Assembly: GCF_025370935.1 (NCBI RefSeq)
Contig: NC_133491.1
Span: forward strand, 1,697,926 to 1,761,925
Reading direction: 5' to 3'
DNA length: 64,000 bases
From: Choristoneura fumiferana
Lineage: Eukaryota; Arthropoda; Insecta; Lepidoptera; Tortricidae
Shown one piece after another: positions 48,401 through 55,786 of the stretch; the stretch's first letter is position 1; every line of letters starts with the position of its first letter. The notes below the pieces were generated by a model, which saw nothing but the letters and a program-made list of their open reading frames with translations, was not told where the DNA came from and made no database searches. The translations under genes and the position numbers were made by a program.

Positions 48401-50869
48401 TTACCTTTCCCAGGTACCTAGTCCGGCTGGGAGAGTTGGACATAGCGAGAGAAGACGAAGGAGCGACACCCATAGACGTGCCCATCAAAAAGAACATTAA
48501 ACACGAAGAATACGACTCGAAGGCTTTCACCAACGACATCGGCATCCTCGTGCTGTCCAGGAACGTGCAGTACACTGGTACGTATTGTATCTCCCTCATC
48601 AAGTGCCTCTCCAACTAGTGAAGGTTGGCAGTCAGCTCCGCACATCTGATTCGGTCTTTAGCCAGTCTATAAAGCTCCGTGGCGCTTTTAACTCCCGTCC
48701 ATTCCCGTATATTGCGTAGCCACGATTTCTTCCTACAACCCACTGCTCTTTTGCCTACCACTTTGCCCATCATTATCAGTTGCAAGAGTTCGTATCTTTC
48801 GTGTCTTAACACGTAACTCTGATAGGATAGGATAGAAAAATATATTTTTCTTTTATTATGTCTTTGGTTTTTGCTTCATAATTTTGACCTTATGAATTTG
48901 TCAACAGCCCTGATAAAGCCGATCTGCATCCCGCGCTCGAGCGAGCTGCGTGCGCGCAGCTATGAGAACTATAACCCCCTTATCGCGGGGTGGGGAGACA
49001 CTGAGTTCCGTGAGTAACAATATCGCAACTTTGGAGATAGCACAGTTTTGTCGCAAAGAAGCGAAAAGTAAAATTATCATTTGAGACTTAGATATGAGAT
49101 GCCAAGTAGGTATTTCAATAAAGTCTCTATTGCCAACTACTAAATCCGTACTTCAGCACATAAAAGGCCAGGGACAACCACTGACACATATTTTCCTAAG
49201 AAAATAGTCATGAAATGTCGCTACCGACGATCGCGACCACTCTGTCAAAAGTATAATACTCGTATATGTATGCTGGCAGCGTGAGGGAAAGCAAACAATA
49301 CCGCCCTTTAGAGACCCGTAACATAAAGCGCTCGGTTGCGTTAAACCCTGCGATAAACGCTGCGTTAAACGCAATGCGTTTGACGCACATCAATTTGCAT
49401 CAAATAATCTAGAGCTAAATTGGACGCCCATCAGGGTCTATGGCATCATATTAAATTAATATTCAAATTCAAATCATTTATTCAGTAAAAAGGCCGCAAT
49501 GGGCACTTTTACACGTCATTTTTTAAACTACCAGCGCTTTCGGAAAGACCATCATTGTCAAGAAGAATGCGCCGCAAGAGTCCACAAGATGCTGAATGAG
49601 TTCATCATCATCATCATCAGCCTACAGCAGTCCACTGCTGGACATAGGCCTCTTCCATGGCGCGCCACAACACTCTGTCTTCAGCCCCTCTCATCCATCC
49701 GCCGCCAGCGATCCTCTTAAGGTCATCCGTCCACCGTGCCTCAGGACGCCCTACACTACGTTTTCCCGTCCTTGGTCTCCATGAATGACTGAATGAGTTA
49801 ATAAAAAGTTATTATATTGTTGCCCAGGTGGCCCGGCTGCCACGCACCTGCAAGTCCTCCAGCTGCCCGTAGTGAGCAACGAGTACTGCGCGCAGGCGTA
49901 CTCGGCGTACAAGGCGCAGGTCATCGACGGACGCGTGCTGTGCGCCGGCTACAAGAAGGGGGGCTCCGACGCCTGCCAGGGGGACAGCGGGGGGCCGCTC
50001 ATGCAGCCCATTGTGAGTACAAACAACATTCTAGTAAGCATACCCGGCGTACATGGCGCAGGTCATCGACGGACGCGTGCTGTGCGCCGGCTACAAGAAG
50101 GGGGGCTCCGACGCCTGCCAGGGGGACAGCGGGGGGCCGCTCATGCAGCCCATTGTGAGTACAAACAACATTCTAGTAAGCATACCCGGCGTACATGGCG
50201 CAGGTCATCGACGGACGCGTGCTGTGCGCCGGCTACAAAAAGGGGGCTCCGACGCCTGACAGGGGGACAGTGGGGGGCCGCTCATGCAGCCCATTATGAG
50301 TACTAACCACAAACAAACCTCAAATCTCAACCACACTAACCAACACCACCTAACCAAACCTCATTCTAGTAAGCACACATTCTGTGAGTAAACCTGAGCT
50401 AATCAGTGGGAAGTAAGGCTCGGATGATAAATAAAATTAATTTGAATTTAAAACGGCTGAACCAACCTTTTTTACCTCCACAAAATAACCCCATAACCAA
50501 TCAATTCTTTCCGAACTCATCTCTCGTTCTGTGAACATGACAATTAGAATAGAATACTTTATTAAAATACTTTACAAAATGATAACAATGATCAGCATTG
50601 TACCTACCAATTTAGGCTGAGCCTGTATCTTGGCACTCACTAAGTCAGGTTACAAATCAGACAGATAAGTAAGTAGAATTTATCGTAAAAAATAAATTAT
50701 GAATACAACATCTCTTTTCCAGTGGAACAGCGAGACATTCAAGACCTACTTCTACCAGATCGGAGTGGTGTCCTTCGGGAGGAAGTGCGCTGAAGCTGGC
50801 TTCCCAGGAGTCTACACTAGGGTCACCAACTTCGTGCCCTGGATCGAGCAAACCATAGCGAATAATTGA
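30013..50869 (+). CDS. CLIP-domain trypsin-like serine protease, complete, nine coding exons
   Basis: A secreted zymogen of the type that works in the prophenoloxidase, Toll or clotting cascades. Exons: 30013-30070, 36817-37365, 41569-41726, 42306-42510, 42967-43108, 48414-48577, 48908-49009, 49828-50012, 50723-50869; 1,710 bp, 569 residues, all phases close. Order: signal peptide; about 180 residues rich in Asn, Gly, Pro and Glu; CLIP domain with six Cys; Thr-rich linker with TCGF; activation site SFSR|VVNG; catalytic domain with His in LTAAHC, Asp in NDIGIL and Ser in GDSGGP. Asp six residues before the Ser (SDACQGDS) predicts cutting after Arg or Lys. The N-terminal extension before CLIP and a GC-AG intron are unusual. 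Its exact orthologue was not identified. Confidence 0.92.
30071..31050. other. Intron 1 of the CLIP protease, left part
   Basis: AT-rich, nothing recognised apart from scattered short repeats. Confidence 0.5.
31054..31171. repeat. Short palindromic MITE, copy 2
   Basis: Same ends and inner sequence as 22548-22667. Confidence 0.75.
31895..32652. repeat. Alternating TTCGC/TTGGC motif array, copy 2
   Basis: Inverse of 28923-29590. Its right end, read on the minus strand, starts TGGTGTACTGCCG and TTTCGCCAAATTTCACTT like the left end of copy 1. A SINE 3' end is nested in it. Confidence 0.6.
32036..32205 (+). mobile_element. 5'-truncated SINE
   Basis: Begins ATCGTGAGGAAACCTGC, has GTGCCCAGCAGTGGGACGTA and a GATGATGATG tail. 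Confidence 0.75.
33028..33063 (-). mobile_element. Fragment of the A-tailed repeat family
   Basis: Poly-T then AGACTGGATGGCAAACGAGC. Confidence 0.6.
33381..33537. repeat. Long hairpin (foldback) element
   Basis: Arms of about 70 bases, nearly perfect inverse copies (ACTGCAATACCGCGTAACTA and its complement), with a short loop around GATGTTAG. A strong candidate for a double-stranded transcript if expressed from the protease intron. Confidence 0.85.
33773..34294. mobile_element. Non-autonomous hAT-like element, 522 bp
   Basis: An 8-base duplication TTAATTAG flanks it (33765-33772, 34295-34302). The ends are CAGGGATGTTATGGA and TCCATAACATCCCAG. Inside both ends are GGATA/GGTTACGG word repeats. 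No transposase frame is present. Confidence 0.75.
34303..35040. other. Intron 1 of the CLIP protease, middle part
   Basis: Contains a GAGCTTCGCTCGGGTTAAAA scrap near 34369 as found at Lep1-type ends; otherwise nothing recognised. Confidence 0.5.
35052..35405 (-). pseudogene. RTE-like reverse-transcriptase C-terminal remnant
   Basis: Minus-strand frame with MERAMLGVSLRDRIRNDDIR and AKLKWQCAGHIARRTDG; same family as 16203-16575. Confidence 0.8.
35735..35830 (+). mobile_element. tRNA-like SINE head fragment
   Basis: Holds GGTTCAAATCCCGCTCGGGCC (B-box like). No paired acceptor stem was found. Confidence 0.45.
35920..36130 (+). pseudogene. Non-LTR reverse-transcriptase tail remnant
   Basis: Contains GGGGAGGCCTATATCCCACAG and coding for a decayed RGRKVLKWR / RWTGDL-type tail with stops. 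Confidence 0.55.
36518..36660 (-). mobile_element. LINE 3'-end copy, short
   Basis: GATTTATTCAGTAAATAGGC and AAGAATGCGCCGCAAGAAAC, as in 11338-11672. Confidence 0.7.
36817..37365 (+). CDS. CLIP protease exon 2, Asn/Gly/Pro-rich extension
   Basis: Acceptor TTTCCGCAATAG, donor CC|GTATGT; enters phase 1, leaves phase 1. Encodes about 183 residues without Cys: an Arg-rich start (LNPSRIRDRL), an Asn/Gln/Gly block (NQNQDQFGIPNRNGF), an acidic Lys/Glu stretch, GGGAPAFGGF and a Thr/Glu/Pro end. Low-complexity, probably unstructured. Most CLIP proteases start the CLIP domain right after the signal peptide. Confidence 0.82.
37968..38588 (-). mobile_element. GGTTCCG-ended repeat family, long copy
   Basis: Minus-strand counterpart of 45655-46433: begins GTCGGACACGCCCAAAATAG and ends CATTTTGGCTCCGGAACCCT. 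Confidence 0.7.
39088..39318 (+). repeat. Dispersed TTAACCCCCGACGC repeat, copy 1
   Basis: TTTAACCCCCGACGCAAAAA, then CACCGTAGCTCTTAAACGGG. Inverse copies at 40990-41233 and 50965-51170. Confidence 0.7.
39406..39450. repeat. (GAT)n microsatellite
   Basis: About 14 pure GAT units, probably the remnant of a SINE or RTE tail. Confidence 0.9.
39568..39902. mobile_element. PIF/Harbinger-like MITE, 335 bp
   Basis: TAA on both sides. Ends GGGGCTGTTTCATCATCCAT and its inverse (TIR about 45 bases). Contains the GTGATGCCGTCTCT hairpin of the 137-bp element at 4661-4797. Confidence 0.8.
40252..40360 (-). mobile_element. SINE 3' fragment
   Basis: CATCCCAGCCTATTTAAGTC, GGGCACAGGCCTCCTC and the reverse of the CCAATCCGCACTGGGCCCGC segment. 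Confidence 0.7.
40370..40985. other. Intron 2 of the CLIP protease, unassigned part
   Basis: AT-rich; nothing recognised. Confidence 0.5.
40990..41233 (-). repeat. Dispersed TTAACCCCCGACGC repeat, copy 2
   Basis: Ends TTTTTTGCGTCGGGGGTTAA. Inverse of 39088-39318. Confidence 0.7.
41432..41512 (-). mobile_element. tRNA-like SINE head
   Basis: The minus strand reads a GTGGTTAGAAAACCTGACTA-type head and GGTTCGGTCCCTGG, matching 17744-17817. It ends about 55 bases before the CLIP exon. Confidence 0.55.
41569..41726 (+). CDS. CLIP protease exon 3, CLIP domain with GC donor
   Basis: Acceptor CATATTTCCAG. Carries the first four CLIP cysteines: ETC, GSC, SEC and AHC with spacings 9, 5 and 24. The frame ends GFQGNYPK at AAG|GCAAGG, a GC donor. 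Only this join gives NYPK-VCCP and completes the domain; no GT donor nearby keeps the frame. Confidence 0.88.
41791..42240 (+). repeat. Decayed tandem copies of the CLIP exon
   Basis: At least three units resemble 41600-41735. One at 41791-41912 is close (AGCAACCCTCG, AGGCAGGCGTATTGTGGC). One is at about 41966-42040. One is at about 42040-42240, split by 42116-42190. They carry stops and lost Cys codons but keep the GCAAGTCT or related donor region. Confidence 0.75.
42306..42510 (+). CDS. CLIP protease exon 4, end of CLIP, linker, activation site
   Basis: Acceptor TATACCTACAG. Opens with VCCP, the last two CLIP cysteines. The linker has seven Thr in a row, Pro/Lys-rich sequence, TCGF (the Cys expected to hold the two chains together after activation), and SFSRVVNG with the cut after Arg. 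Donor G|GTAAGG, phase 1. Confidence 0.92.
42967..43108 (+). CDS. CLIP protease exon 5, catalytic His
   Basis: Acceptor ATGTGGGTAG, donor CT|GTGAGT. Reads GDFPWMALLGYKG, LCGGSLIS and LTAAHC, the active-site His. Confidence 0.95.
43109..43440 (+). repeat. Tandem array of exon 5 fragments with splice sites
   Basis: Four to five units of 66-78 bases. Each starts TGTGGG(T/C)AG like the true acceptor. Units 1 and 2 carry the 3' end of exon 5 and its GTGAGTAC donor. Units 3 and 4 carry the 5' end (CTTCCCCTGGATGACGCTAC). All lie in the intron directly after exon 5. Confidence 0.85.
43450..43980. other. Intron 5 of the CLIP protease, unassigned part
   Basis: AT-rich; nothing recognised. Confidence 0.5.
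43990..44300 (+). repeat. Dispersed repeat, inverted partner of 63085-63385
   Basis: Starts TCGAACATGGCGGATGTAGA and ends CATTGGCCCAAGCCTTATGG. The same sequence in reverse lies near the right edge of the window. Confidence 0.7.
44868..44955 (-). pseudogene. RTE-like 3' end, very short copy
   Basis: (CAT)n then GTCAGCCGAAAGACGTCCAC, identical to the end of 16203-16575; truncated after about 80 bases. Confidence 0.7.
45655..46433 (+). mobile_element. GGTTCCG-ended repeat family, nested
   Basis: Starts TTCCGGAGCCAAAATAGC and ends CTACGGAACCCTATTTTGGG followed by CGTGTCTGACACGCTC. Interrupted by a SINE. Confidence 0.7.
45849..45998 (+). mobile_element. 5'-truncated SINE with target-site duplication
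   Basis: CAAATTCAATGG-type start and a GATGATGATG end, flanked by ACCATAGACG on both sides (45839-45848 and 45999-46008). Confidence 0.8.
46800..47164. mobile_element. TIR element with about 95-base inverted ends
   Basis: Left CCGGGTGTGGCCTGTAATAT and right CGTGTTACAGGCCAGACCCA are inverse. The homology runs in to CAGCGACTTTTAAAA. Non-autonomous. Confidence 0.75.
47225..47700 (-). pseudogene. Jockey/CR1-like reverse-transcriptase C-terminal remnant
   Basis: The minus-strand frame at 47422-47694 reads LRVQYNNILIMLLRLPRHCS, ASGMFAEARTDDFF and IASLLNRVRGSGNG, the usual C-terminus of such elements. 3' UTR and an A/T-rich tail follow at 47225-47421. Confidence 0.75.
47701..48400. other. Intron 5 of the CLIP protease, right part
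   Basis: Contains the CGGAATTTCC-type scrap shared with 13770-13800; otherwise nothing recognised. Confidence 0.5.
48414..48577 (+). CDS. CLIP protease exon 6, catalytic Asp
   Basis: Acceptor CCTTTCCCAG, donor G|GTACGT. Reads YLVRLGELDIAREDEG, DVPIKKNIKHEEYDS and TNDIGILVLSRNVQ with the active-site Asp; phase 2 to phase 1. Confidence 0.95.
48600..48812 (-). pseudogene. RTE-like reverse-transcriptase tail remnant
   Basis: The minus-strand frame reads RYELLQLIMMGKVVGKRAVG, RKKSWLRNIREWTG and YRLAKDRIR; same family as 14522-14642. It lies inside the intron between exons 6 and 7. Confidence 0.75.
48908..49009 (+). CDS. CLIP protease exon 7
   Basis: Acceptor TTTGTCAACAG, donor C|GTGAGT. Reads ALIKPICIPRSS, with the Cys expected to pair with the linker Cys, then NPLIAGWGDTEF. 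Confidence 0.95.
49459..49580 (-). mobile_element. LINE 3'-end copy, short
   Basis: TTCAAATTCAAATCATTTAT and the GCCGCAATGGGCAC core. Confidence 0.7.
49608..49790 (-). pseudogene. Non-LTR reverse-transcriptase tail remnant
   Basis: The minus strand codes a decayed RWTDDLKRIAGGGWM-type tail and ends at GATGATG. Confidence 0.6.
49828..50012 (+). CDS. CLIP protease exon 8, catalytic Ser
   Basis: Acceptor TTGTTGCCCAG, donor CCCATT|GTGAGT, leaving phase 0. Reads RGPAATHLQVLQLPVVS, YCAQAYSAYKAQ and GGSDACQGDSGGPLM. GC-rich. Its last part is the first unit of a 142-base tandem repeat. Confidence 0.95.
49899..50306 (+). repeat. Three tandem 142-base units spanning the active-site Ser exon
   Basis: Units place GGTCATCGACGGACGCGTGC at 49919, 50061 and 50203. 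Units 1 and 2 are nearly identical and both keep CCCATT|GTGAGT. Unit 3 has a one-base loss, a Cys codon turned to TGA, and ATTATGAGT in place of the donor. 142 is not a multiple of three, so reading through shifts the frame. Confidence 0.9.
50723..50869 (+). CDS. CLIP protease exon 9, C-terminus
   Basis: Acceptor CATCTCTTTTCCAG, phase 0. Reads WNSETFKTYFYQIGVVSFGR, KCAEAGFPGVYTRVTNFVPW and IEQTIANN then TGA at 50867-50869. Confidence 0.95.
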   Translation, partial: WNSETFKTYFYQIGVVSFGRKCAEAGFPGVYTRVTNFVPWIEQTIANN

Positions 50870-50964
50870 TTGGATAATACTTAGAGGAATGGTTTTGTGT
50901 GGACATTATCTACGTCAATTAATCAGAGAGCTATCTCACAACAATTCAAAATTGTTGAAAACCC

Positions 50965-51170
50965 CCGCCGCCGTCATTTCCAATTCTAGTATCTCATGAA
51001 CGGCTGGAGGGATTTTAATGAAATTTATCTAAAAACCGGCTCGATTAAACTAGCTTTCGATTTAAAAAAATGCATTGTAATCGGTCTATTCATTTGTGAG
51101 CTATGACGCCACAAACAGACACAAACACGTCAAATTTATAACACTTGCTTTGGGGGCTAAAAACAAGTTA
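50965..51170 (-). repeat. Dispersed TTAACCCCCGACGC repeat, copy 3 (diverged)
   Basis: ATCTCATGAACGGCTGGAGGG and CATTTGTGAGCTATGACGCC; weaker match to 40990-41233. Confidence 0.5.
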
Positions 51171-51199
51171 AAATTGTTTTATTGTCATTGTTCAACTAA

Positions 51200-52590
51200 G
51201 TTAACGTCCGACCGAAACTAGTATCTGTCTGCCATCTAAATAGAAATTGCAACCAAATTTCGGTTTCTGTTTTAAATTCGGTCAAAACCGAAATTTAATT
51301 CGAGGGCGATTCTAGCGTAATGTAAACATGGTGTTCATTTCAGCTTTTGTGATTACGATTTGCGTTCATAAAAGCGGTTATTTGATAATTTGATAGTTTT
51401 TTAGCTCTGCGAGTAAGTAGCCAAGACAAATTAGCATAATGCGTGAGTGGCTGAGCCACTCGACGTTATTTTATTGCTCCCGAACGCCGAATCCAAGAAT
51501 GAAATTTCGGCATAGGTCCTAGCATCAAAACTGAAAGTTCGGTTAGATACTACTAGAACTAAGCAATCGCCGACTTTAAATGAGAATGTAATTAATGTAT
51601 GTAGGCAATAAAATAAGTAATTAATAACGCTAAGATTAATTTGAAAAAAAAAATCTGCAAGTTTTTTTATTGACTGTATTTTTTGTTGACTTACTTGCAT
51701 TGTCACCCAACATACAAGTACATCAGTATATCAAAACTCAGATAAATTTTACTACTACTGGAAATCGAAATTGACTTCCAAGATTTAAAGCAAACAAACA
51801 AATAGAGAGGGACATAATGAACAAAAGATCCAATGTGTTGAAAAGTTTAGATTAATTACCGAATCGAAAAAAATAATATTTTAGTATAATACTAAGAAAC
51901 AACTTATAAATAGCTAAAGAACAAATGAATTTTCTTACGTCCAGTGAAAAACTTGATGCATATTTTATTTAGATACTTTAATAAAACATATAAGTAATGC
52001 ACTAATAAGAAAACCATACTTAGATTAGATATTTAATTTCTTTAAGACAAAATAATAAGCTCTCATTATATTTTATATGAATAAAGTATTATGTTGTTAT
52101 TATATATTTATCAAAGTAGGTATACAATTTGATATGTAGATATGGCATATTTTTCTTTTTAATCAACTCCTTAATTTAGTAGATAAATAGAAATAAATCA
52201 AAACGCAGAAATAATACTAAATTTTACAAACTAAATAAAAACTATATTAAAAACTAAACTATATCTAAAAAAGGCCCCTGCGGCATTGTGCCGAAGATGC
52301 TGGCAGCATTTCCTCGTTGAATCGCTAGGCTAATTCTTTGAGCAGGGTAGCTGCCAGCTATTATTTTTGTTTGAGAAATTATTTTGTGTCCAATATATTC
52401 TTGCAGTGACGTTTTTTTTTAATTTTGATGACGTAGTTATAAATTATCGTAAGTAGGTATTTAAATAAGCTTTAATTGTACTGTTTTTTATACAATTAGT
52501 ATGCTAGCGCACGACCAGTGAGAATTAAAGGATGTGAACAAATTCTTTGTTTTATTCCAACTACATGCCCGTTTCGACATGATGTAACAG
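51200..52590. other. Intergenic stretch after the CLIP protease
   Basis: AT-rich. A piece with AAATTTAATTCGAGGGCG (51290) recurs near 54225. No exon-like frame. Confidence 0.5.
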
Positions 52591-52599
52591 GTAGGCTAA

Positions 52600-52780
52600 G
52601 GCTGCGGCTCCACTGAGGCGGAGACGAGCGGAGCGGAGAGGAGACGTGTAGGGATCGACCAATCTCTACACGTCTGATGATAATGAGGCGGAGACGAGAT
52701 GTGTATTCAACTTAAATGATTTCGATCCCCACACGTCTCCTCTCCGCTCCGCTCGTCTCCGCCTCAGTGGAGCCGCAGCC
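52600..52780. mobile_element. GC-rich hairpin MITE, 181 bp
   Basis: TAA on both sides. Arms of about 58 bases (GGCTGCGGCTCCACTGAGGC and inverse) are almost perfect and built of GGAGACGAG/GAGCGGAG words. Its GC content is far above the surroundings. Confidence 0.85.
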
Positions 52781-53523
52781 TAATGAGGAAAATGAGACCA
52801 AGTCCTCTTTTTCTAGTACAACATGTAATGAAATGACAGTGAGGACACCTTGACCCACACTTTATAACCTAACCTAACCTAACCAATCTTAGAAAAGTTG
52901 AAAACATCCAACATCGCAATTTCAATGTTCAATATCTTAATAATGGCTAAACCGATTTTTATCATACATAGTTAAGAACCGCAAAGAAACTTTCTCGTAA
53001 AAAATATTGCAGATTTACATAACCGTTTTCAAGTTACAAGATCCCTTTCCGAAATATTAACCTTTGAAATGCGAATTTTCGTTCGTGTTCAAGTTTAAGC
53101 TACATAGGTGAATAGATATAAAGGTACTTGGTACTTGAAAAAAAATCACAGCAACAGTAGGTATACGAAAGACATTACCTATACGAAACGACATTTTGAC
53201 GGATATGTATAGATATTGGCGCGAGCCAAAGAGGCACTTGATCTGTTATTTATGACTGGCAACAAACAAAATAATCCAGATAAATCCGGTTAAACATCGC
53301 AAACTTTTGTAACTTACTTACTTACACTTAAGCTTTATAAAATCTCAAATCACAGTCAATACTATGAAATGAGGCATTACAATAAAGCCAGTTTGCATCA
53401 GCTAGTCCACCATTCATAAAATAAGCGGACATACAGTCAAAAAAATTAAATAATGCTGGAACCTTCATGCCACTGATCGCATATTGAAATTCCATACATT
53501 TGCTAAAGTAATCATAGCGAATT

Positions 53524-53775
53524 TTTTTTTTATTTGACTGGATGGCAAACGAGCAAGTGGGTCTCCTGATGGTAAGAGATCACCACCGCCCATAAACATC
53601 TACAACACCAGAGGTATCGCAGATGCGTTGGCAACCTAGAGGCCTAAGATGGGATACCTCAAGTGCCAGTAATTTCACTGTCTTACTCTCCACGCCTGCT
53701 GCTTCACGGGAGGATTAGCGAGCAAGATGGTGGTAGCAATCCGGGCGGACCTTGCACAAGGTCCTACCACCTGCA
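53524..53775 (-). mobile_element. A-tailed SINE or LINE-tail repeat
   Basis: Starts with poly-T and ends GGTCCTACCACCTGCAA; near-full copy. Confidence 0.8.
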
Positions 53776-54133
53776 AATTGGTTATGAAAAGGTCGCACCC
53801 TGGTACCATTCAGTTTTCTCGGCAATACTTAGGTACCTATTTAATTTGAATCCTATCACACTCAATGTTATGCGTGACGATTATTTGTAGATCTCAATAC
53901 GGTGATAACAATTGATAAGAGATAAATTGATACCATTCAATACATTGGCTCACGCCGATGAGGCTGCACGAAATTGTTGATAGTTCATGAACATTTTAGT
54001 CTAAAAGTGAGAGGACACTTTGACGGTTCCTTGTGAAATTAAACATTAGTGACAAAACAACGACAGAGTATGTACTTAAAGTGATACGGAAATTTCATGA
54101 TCGGGAGAGGGATATTTTGTGGGTGTCGACGTA

Positions 54134-54146
54134 ATGGCAGCCGGAG
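54134..54146 (+). CDS. Candidate first coding exon of the OATP gene
   Basis: ATGGCAGCCGGAG followed by GTAAGA, a strong donor, leaves phase 1, the phase needed at 55610. The product would start MAAGGLW. Short upstream start codons exist and no promoter was seen; a longer or different first exon remains possible. Confidence 0.35.
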
Positions 54147-54587
54147 GTAAGAGCTGAGAATATCTAACCGAATTTAGTATTTAACCGAAACCGAATTTTG
54201 GTTCCCGTTTCAGTGTCGACCGAAATTTAATTCGAGGGCGGTTATAGAGGCAAATACTTGATAAATTTATAGTTTGGTAGCTTTAAAAGTTAATTTATTC
54301 AAGGTACTCATGTGGAATAATATCGTAGCTCAATGGGGGAGGCCTATATGTCCAGCAGTGGACAGCTATAAGCTGATGATGATGAATAAAGTAGTTACAA
54401 CAAAGTAGCAGACACACAGGTGGTGACGAAAATTCCTCTCAAACGCCGCACAAAATTCCACAACTTCATTTCGCCAGATTTTTGTCAACTCAATTTAACG
54501 CTGATACCGAACTGTAAGGGTTCCTTATAAGGACTAATATAACAAAATTTGTTTGTTATTATACTGTGTTCTAATCTGTAACTAGCT

Positions 54588-54782
54588 GTTGCGCCCGACT
54601 TCGTCTGCAAAGAATTCGTTTATCGCGCGCCGTCAGGAACAACTCATTGTTTCAGGATGAAGGAATATTATAAATTTTGGTCTACTATTATAACGTACTT
54701 ATGCAAAATTTTGTAGCAATCAGTTCAGTAGTTAAGGCGTGAAACAAAACAAGTAAACAACGCACTTTCTAATATAAGTAAC
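54588..54782 (+). mobile_element. Lep1/Helitron-like repeat, diverged
   Basis: AACTAGCTGTTGCGCCCGAC, TTCGTTTATCGCGCGCCGTC and a CGCACTTTCTAATATAAGTA end. Confidence 0.6.
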
Positions 54783-54902
54783 GATAGCATGGAGATATAC
54801 TATCCGATATGCGAGTGGCTGAATACGAGTATCTATTAAATGTCTAGGTAAAATATATTTTGAATCGCCCATTGCTTACTATGATTTTACTACGATTTGA
54901 TT

Positions 54903-55200
54903 TGGTGCCCTAATGGTTTGATCAATGGCCTCTCAAGCAGAAGATCGTGGGTTCAAATCTTCTGAGTTTTCAAAATTCATGTACGAATTGCATTTGGAAT
55001 TTACTACGAGACCTATGGTGTAGATAACATCGTGAGGAAACCTGCACAAATCTGGGAAGTAATTCAATGGTGTGAGTGAAGTTTCCAATCCGCCCACCTA
55101 CCGCCCAATTGGGCCTGCGTGGGAACTAATGCTCTATAATGCTCAAGACCTCTAATTCTGAGAGAAGGCCGTGCCCAGCAGATGTACGTATACAGCGTGT
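54903..55200 (+). mobile_element. tRNA-derived SINE, near full length
   Basis: Head with TAATGGTTTGATCAATGGCC and GTGGGTTCAAATCTTC, then AACATCGTGAGGAAACCTGC and AGGCCGTGCCCAGCAG. Confidence 0.75.
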
Positions 55201-55609
55201 TGACAGCGTGTATTGTTGATATACCTTCAAACTGTAACCAGGCGTAGATTTAAGTAAGTGATCCAAACAAATTGTTAATTTAGAATTAACTCCCAGAGCG
55301 TAATTAACTTTTGTTTTTTTTTAGAGCAGCAATGTAATGCGTACAATAATTTATACGAGAGAGAAGCGTTCTGTGACAGCTGTCACGTCAACAAGTTTGA
55401 CGTTTTGAATAAAAACAAAGTAGTATCACGTAGTGATACATTGCGTGGTAATTAATTTTCTAAGGAAAATAATAAGTATTTTTTTTAACAAAACATAATA
55501 ACTAACTACCCTTAAAGTTTGAAGTTGTATCAAAAATACACGCTGAATGGTCTGGGATGATGATGATCGTATGTGAAATTGAAATTAATAATGTAGGTAC
55601 TTTCTTCAG

Positions 55610-55786
55610 GTCTCTGGACGTTGCTGCAGAAGCTATGGGTCTTCTTGAAGACGCACCTCTTCTCTCTGAAGCGGTTCGGCTTGTTCGTGCAGGGGGCGAT
55701 GCTGACCCTCGTGGTGTTGGACACTAATGTCACGCTGCTGCTAAAACGGGACGCTGCGAAAGGATACATGCCAGACAACATCCATG
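55610..55786 (+). CDS. OATP exon, TM1
   Basis: Acceptor TACTTTCTTCAG, donor CATG|GTAATG; phase 1 in and out. Reads LWTLLQKLWVFLKTHLFSLK, then TM1 (FGLFVQGAMLTLVVL). Confidence 0.8.

Noticed and set aside
49817..50306. Arg- and His-rich frames across the triplicated exon
   Set aside because: They result from reading the 142-base repeat in shifted frames and through the intron; they lack family motifs.
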